From the NCBI RefSeq assembly GCF_900101965.1, contig NZ_FNAP01000003.1:269297-333296 (forward strand): a stretch of 64,000 nucleotides of DNA, read 5' to 3'. The stretch's first letter is position 1. Each line of letters opens with the position of its first letter. Below, one piece after another: positions 60,294 to 64,000 of the stretch. A model generated the notes under the pieces. It was not told the DNA's origin and made no database searches. It worked only from the letters and a program-made list of their open reading frames with translations. Origin of the DNA: Rhodospira trueperi (GTDB lineage: Bacteria > Pseudomonadota > Alphaproteobacteria > Rhodospirillales > Rhodospirillaceae). The position numbers and the translations under genes were made by a program.

Positions 60294-60527
60294 ATGACCA
60301 GTTCGACCGTTTTCACGTCCAATCGGAGCCAAGCTGTTCGCTTGCCCAAGGCCGTCGCCTTCCCCAAGGACGTGCATCAGGTCGATATTCTCATTATCGG
60401 CCGCAGTCGCGTCATCGTGCCCCAAGGCAAACGGTGGGACGAACTGTTCCTGAACGGGCCGCGCGTGAGCGACGACTTCATGGCCGAACGTGAACAACCT
60501 GTCGTGGAGACACGCGAGTCCTTCTGA
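60294..60527 (+). CDS. vapB: VapB-type antitoxin (AbrB/MazE fold)
   Basis: A 77-residue protein from the ATG at 60294 (GGAGA seven bases upstream). It shows the swapped-hairpin pattern TVFTSNRSQAVRLPKAVAFP, typical of VapB, followed by a C-terminal toxin-binding tail. Its stop overlaps the vapC start by one base (TGATG). Confidence 0.9.
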   Translation: MTSSTVFTSNRSQAVRLPKAVAFPKDVHQVDILIIGRSRVIVPQGKRWDELFLNGPRVSDDFMAEREQPVVETRESF

Positions 60528-60925
60528 TGCTCTCCTACATGCTCGATACCAATATTTGCATCCACGTGATGAAGACCTATCCGCCAGAGGTGCGCGAAAC
60601 GTTCAACGCGCTGGCGGAACAACTCTGTATATCGTCGATCACGTTGGGGGAATTGCACTACGGCGCGGAGAAGTCGGCCCGCCGAGTCGAGAACCTTACG
60701 GCGATCGAGCACTTCGTGGCCCGGCTGGACATCCTACCGTTCGGAAGCAAAGCCGCCGCCCATTACGGGCAAATTCGCGCCGAACTGGAACGGGCCGGAA
60801 CGCCGTGCGGTCCGCACGACATGCAAATCGGCGCCCACGCCCGCAGCGAGGGGCTCATCGTCGTCACCAACAATGTACGGGAGTTCGCACGCATGCCGGG
60901 CGTGCGGGTTGAGAACTGGCTGTAG
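60527..60925 (+). CDS. vapC: VapC toxin, PIN-domain ribonuclease
   Basis: A 132-residue PIN protein: MLDTNICIHVMK (first Asp), SSITLGELHYGAEKS (Glu), PHDMQIGAHARSEGLIVVTNN (Asp). All acidic metal ligands are present. VapC cleaves initiator tRNA or rRNA in characterised members. Coupled to VapB. Confidence 0.92.
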   Translation: MLSYMLDTNICIHVMKTYPPEVRETFNALAEQLCISSITLGELHYGAEKSARRVENLTAIEHFVARLDILPFGSKAAAHYGQIRAELERAGTPCGPHDMQIGAHARSEGLIVVTNNVREFARMPGVRVENWL

Positions 60926-61056
60926 CGCGGCGGTGGACGCTCGTTGCTGGTCATCCGAGTGTTGGCTGGTCGAAATAGCCAGAACGACGACCGTGATGCC
61001 ATGCCACCGGCCCGGCCGCGCCAAGCGTCAACGCATCGTACCGACGCTTTCACGGT

Positions 61057-61635
61057 TTGGCATCGCACCGAAACATCCCCCCGCCTGCGTCCCCCATGCT
61101 TCCCCGGGTTTCGCGCACGACAAAGGGCGCCCCGTGGGCGGCCGGCCTTCATCCGACCGGACTGGCGGTCGTGCGTGTTCTGCTGCTGACCGGATTCCGC
61201 ATCGGCGAGGCCCGGGGCCTGCGATGGGACTGGATCGATCACCAGCAGGGCTGCGTCCGCTTCCCGGACACCAAGAGCGGGCCGCAGGTGCGGGTCATCG
61301 GGCGCCGCGCCCTGGACCTGCTGACACCCCCGCATGGTCCCGGCGGGTCGCCCTTCGTGTTTCCGGCCGATCAGGGCGACGGCCCGTTCACAGCCGCGCC
61401 GGACACGCTTCGCCGGCTGTGTGCCATGGCCGGCCTGACCGACGTGACGCCGCATACCCTACGTCACACCTTCGCCAGCGTGGCCGGGGACCTGGGGTTC
61501 TCGGAACTCACCATCGCCGCGCTGCTCGGCCACGCGGCGCGCGGGGTCACGCAAGGCTATGTGCACATCGACGCCGCGCAACGTCTCGCGGCCGACAGGG
61601 TGGCGGAAGACATCGCCAACAGGTTGGAGCCCTGA
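61057..61635 (+). pseudogene. Tyrosine recombinase, N-terminal domains missing
   Basis: Up to 192 residues are open; the homologous part begins near 61165. It has the catalytic Arg in LLTGFRIGEARGLRW, then HTLRHTFASVAGDLG (HxxR), LLGHAARGVTQGYVH (His and nucleophile Tyr). The arm- and core-binding domains that position integrases are absent, so it is a truncated phage-type integrase or a remnant. It may still fold as a catalytic domain but is unlikely to recombine by itself. Confidence 0.8.
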
Positions 61636-61654
61636 ACCCCTCCGCCCGACCCTT

Positions 61655-61747
61655 GCCAGCGGGCCATCGGTCTCGGCCCGGTCAAGGACATGCCGCGCGT
61701 CGCGCGGGGGCCTTCGGCCCTCCTTGACCGACCCATCACCCGCTGGC
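61655..61747 (+). repeat. Nested palindromic element after the integrase
   Basis: Outer arms GCCAGCGGG and CCCGCTGG, middle arms GGTCAAGGA (61680) and TCCTTGACC (61721), and inner hairpins GCGCGTCGCGC and GGGCCTTCGGCCC. The nesting gives a cruciform-like fold about 90 bases long. Confidence 0.75.
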
Positions 61748-62216
61748 GTTTCGGCTGGCAGGTCGGGACGGAGGGATGGCCGTGGGTCCGGTCGAACAGA
61801 GGGATAAACAAGATTGGGTCAATGCGCATGGGGACCCGATGTTGACCGGCGACGACGCTGGGCAGTTTCCGTCGCGGGCGAGGCCGGGACCAAACCCGCC
61901 GCTTGGTCGCGGGCAAATCTACTCCCCAGTGCAAAATTCACAATAATAACCAAAAGTCATGGTTTGAATTTGGAGATATGGTAGTACAGGAGAGCGTAAA
62001 TGAGCGTACTGGGAAATGTACCTTGAAAGAAGGCAAGACAAAAGAACGCCTCCAATGTCGTCTATCCTATTGTCTGCACATCGTTTTTCAAGAGGCGACC
62101 CTCCTCCTTTGGAGCGCTTCGCCCCCAACCTTTTGAAATAACAAAGGAAACGGGGAGACATCTTGCGGAGCCTCCGCAGCGGGCATGAGGGGCGGGTGGG
62201 GGGGGGGGGGGCAAAC
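61748..62216. other. Non-coding stretch with AT-rich patch and 14-base G run
   Basis: No convincing gene. A low-GC patch (about 61930-62150) is followed by an uninterrupted run of about 14 G near 62198-62211, just before the IS3-type end. The patch has a 77-codon open frame without a ribosome site or family likeness. Confidence 0.5.
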
Positions 62217-62285
62217 TGACCCTGCCTCTGGAAAGTGGTCCGGGATTGAGTAGGGTCCTACCCAATAAAAGAGTACCGGACGATC

Positions 62286-62471
62286 ATGAGGGAGAGCCGT
62301 TTCAGCGAGGCGACGTTCTAGAAATGGAAGGTGAAGCTCGGGGGTATGGACGTGTCGGACGCGCAGCGGCTGAAGGCCCTGGAGGCGGAGAACGCGCAGC
62401 TGAAGCGGATCGCCGCCGACCAGCAGCTGGACAGCGCGATGCTGAAGGATGTGGCGTCAAAAAAAACGTGA
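62286..62471 (+). pseudogene. IS3 OrfA, internal deletion and stop codon
   Basis: It reads MRESRFSEATF, then a TAG, then KWKVKLGGMDVSDAQRLKAL and the leucine-zipper region. The helix-turn-helix between the N-terminus and KWK, about 25 residues in intact OrfA proteins, is missing. Confidence 0.8.
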
Positions 62472-63163
62472 CGCCCGCCGTTCGACGGCAGGTCGTGGCC
62501 CATCTGTTGGCGGATCATCGGGTGAGCCAGCGGCGGGGGTGCCGGGTTCTTGGGGTTGGGCGGTCGAGCATGCGCTACCGTACGCGACGACCGCCAGATG
62601 GGCCGGAGCGGGAGCGTCTGCGGGCGCTGGCCGCGGAACGGCGCCGGTTCGACTATCGCCGGCTGACAGTTCTGTTGCGGCGCGAGGGCTTTCGCATCAA
62701 CCACAAGCGGGCCTAACGGATGTACACGGACGACGGACTGGCGGTGCGGCGGCGTCGGGGCCGCAAGTGGGCGTTGGGATCGCGGCAGGTCCCGGCGGTC
62801 TATGATCGACCGCATCAGGCGCGGGCGCTGGACTTCGCGTCCGACAGCCTGGCGTGTGAACGGCGAATCCGATTCCTGATGGTGATCGACGTGGCAAACC
62901 GGGTCAACCTGCTGTCGATCGCCGACACATCGATCAGTGGCCGTCGGGTGGTCCGCGAGTTGTTGCGGCTGGTGGACGCGTGCGCCCGACCGGGCCTGAT
63001 CATCTCGGATAACGGGACCGAGTTCGCCTCGAACGCGGTGCTCGGGTGGTGCCGCAATCGCGACGACGACAACCACGTTCGCCCGCACGGCGCGCTCGGC
63101 TGGCGCACGCCGGCCGAGCGCCTGTCCAGAGTCTTGGGGCCAGCTCAGAATTTTCCAGGTTAG
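62468..63163 (+). pseudogene. IS3 OrfB (DDE transposase), stop codon and deletion
   Basis: It reads VTPAVRRQVVAHLLADHRVS to FRINHKRA, then TAA, then RMYTDDGLAVRRRRGRKWALG and the DDE-domain start up to LIISDNGTEFASNAVLGWC. A deletion of about 50 residues then removes the stretch that carries the catalytic Glu, and the frame resumes at DDDNHVRPHGALGWRTPAE. It cannot be active. Confidence 0.85.
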
Positions 63164-63247
63164 CTTATTCGGACTTTTTCCGCAGCCTGTTAACGTTGAA
63201 TATGAGCGTGTATATGCTCTGATTGCGAACAGTGAGGGAGGCCCAAT

Positions 63248-63949
63248 GTGGCGCGTCACGATCCAGTGCCAGAGCGACCCCTGAAATTTCTGGCAAAGGA
63301 ACTCCAAGCGGGACGTCTGGTTCTGTTTGTGGGGGCTGGGCTTTCGCACCTCGCCCCAGCGAAGGACGGGAGCCGACGCCGACTGCCGTTGTGGGATGGC
63401 TTGCTTGACCACATTGCAAAGGAATTCGGAATAAACAGGTCGGAATTCAGCGATGATCCCCTAAGAGTGCTGGATATGGCGGTGACGGTTAGGGATCGTC
63501 CAGCTCTGATCGCGGAAGTCGCAAATTGTATTGATGCCGAAAATTTTGATCCATCGAAAGCACATAAAGAGTTGAAAGATTTGCCATGGGCCTACTTCGT
63601 AACGACAAACTACGATGACCTTCTAAATAAAGACAATAAGTTTCGGTCGATCATAACGGAGGACTTATATCTATGGGAAGGAGTTCACTCAGTTAAAAAA
63701 TTGATATACGCTATACATGGAAACTTAGACAACCCTCACACACTTACGCGAGAGGATTATAGATGTTGGGGTGAACGTAACCCTCGGGCAAGCCGACGGC
63801 TCGAAGATACGCTATTCAACCGCACTGTCTTGTTCGTCGGGTACTCTATTTCTGACCCAAACTTCGGAGATATTCTCAATCGAGTTAAGCGCATTATGGG
63901 GGATAAGAGCCTGACCCAAAAGGGTCTTGCGCCCGGATTGGGTGCGTGA
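63248..63949 (+). CDS. SIR2-like (sirtuin fold) protein, probable defence NADase
   Basis: A 233-residue protein from the GTG at 63248 (GGGAGG seven bases upstream). The NAD-binding motif is LVLFVGAGLSHLAP (about 26). Further SIR2-like motifs are YFVTTNYDDLL, IHGNLDNPHTLTREDY and LFVGYSISDPNFGDIL. This is the SIR2_2 group that acts as an NAD-depleting effector in several phage-defence systems. Codon use is AT-rich relative to the core genome. It ends with LTQKGLAPGLGA and a stop, so either it is a short effector or it is frameshifted near the window edge; the typical proteins are longer with a C-terminal domain. Confidence 0.8.
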   Translation: MARHDPVPERPLKFLAKELQAGRLVLFVGAGLSHLAPAKDGSRRRLPLWDGLLDHIAKEFGINRSEFSDDPLRVLDMAVTVRDRPALIAEVANCIDAENFDPSKAHKELKDLPWAYFVTTNYDDLLNKDNKFRSIITEDLYLWEGVHSVKKLIYAIHGNLDNPHTLTREDYRCWGERNPRASRRLEDTLFNRTVLFVGYSISDPNFGDILNRVKRIMGDKSLTQKGLAPGLGA

Positions 63950-64000
63950 TTCAAGGTGCTTGGTATGAACAGCCGAGCGACGCACGATGTGGACCAAAGA

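Larger units (their letters stand above)
62217..63163 (+). mobile_element. Decayed IS3-family insertion sequence
   Basis: The left end TGACCCTGCCTCTGGAAAGT resembles IS3-group terminal repeats (the usual start is TGACC then a GTGGACC-type stretch). Both transposase reading frames are present but damaged, and the right terminal repeat is not recognisable. The element lies between the AT-rich patch and the SIR2-like gene. Confidence 0.8.

Noticed and set aside
58300..60300. A CRISPR array near the csb2 remnant
   Set aside because: No series of equal repeats with spacers is present; the only repeat is the inverted pair near hslV.
61903..62136. A 77-codon frame in the AT-rich patch
   Set aside because: No ribosome site or family likeness; the patch is probably remnant DNA.

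Overview
The window is high-GC DNA whose gene content points to an alphaproteobacterium, probably of the Rhodospirillales type. This assignment is inferred from gene order and families. The markers are a DUF4164-zapA-6S RNA-fau-ymdB block, an ArsR/methyltransferase-metF-metH operon, a NodQ-type CysN/CysC fusion, and an mct/meh pair. No rRNA or tRNA gene and no CRISPR array was seen.

Positions 1-14.6 kb are the most unusual part. All genes lie on the minus strand and nearly all carry export signals. There are three caspase-like peptidases (13083-14606, 8319-11636, 3837-5702), a lipobox glycine-zipper lipoprotein, a bacterial serpin, an OmpA-type peptidoglycan-binding protein, a FecR-like secreted protein, a CHASE2 class III nucleotide cyclase, a STAS protein, and a metallo-beta-lactamase-fold protein cut by the left edge. 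A serpin beside three caspase-like enzymes suggests a proteolysis and inhibitor circuit in the cell envelope, linked to nucleotide signalling.

From 15 to 39 kb the content is mostly housekeeping: wrbA, a DUF2975/HTH pair, metH, metF with their probable SAH-responsive regulator and operator, an MlaC-type protein, cysD-cysNC, small membrane proteins, zapA, 6S RNA, fau, a YmdB-like phosphoesterase, a BatA/DUF4159 protein, msrQ, meh, mct and a ThiE-like protein. The 108 bp at the 3' end of metH occur again 2 kb away as a direct repeat, flanking wrbA and the DUF2975 pair. Isolated genes of lower GC (31.6-32.5 kb and 41.3-42.2 kb) look acquired.

From 39 to 58 kb come a CHASE-like sensor kinase, an amidase, a polyamine-type ABC transporter with two tandem binding proteins, a receiver-HPt regulator, cobB, a YcgN-like protein, a YgjP-like metallopeptidase, a 50-residue gene with its own promoter and terminator, a YqcC-like protein, an amidohydrolase of atypical composition, and hslUV.

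From 58.4 kb to the right edge the DNA is a decaying defence and mobile region. It holds an orphan BrnA-like antitoxin, a transposase scrap joined to a beheaded csb2 (type I-G/I-U Cas5-Cas6) gene, a vapBC pair, a tyrosine recombinase without its N-terminus, a heavily deleted IS3-family element, and a SIR2-like gene at the edge.
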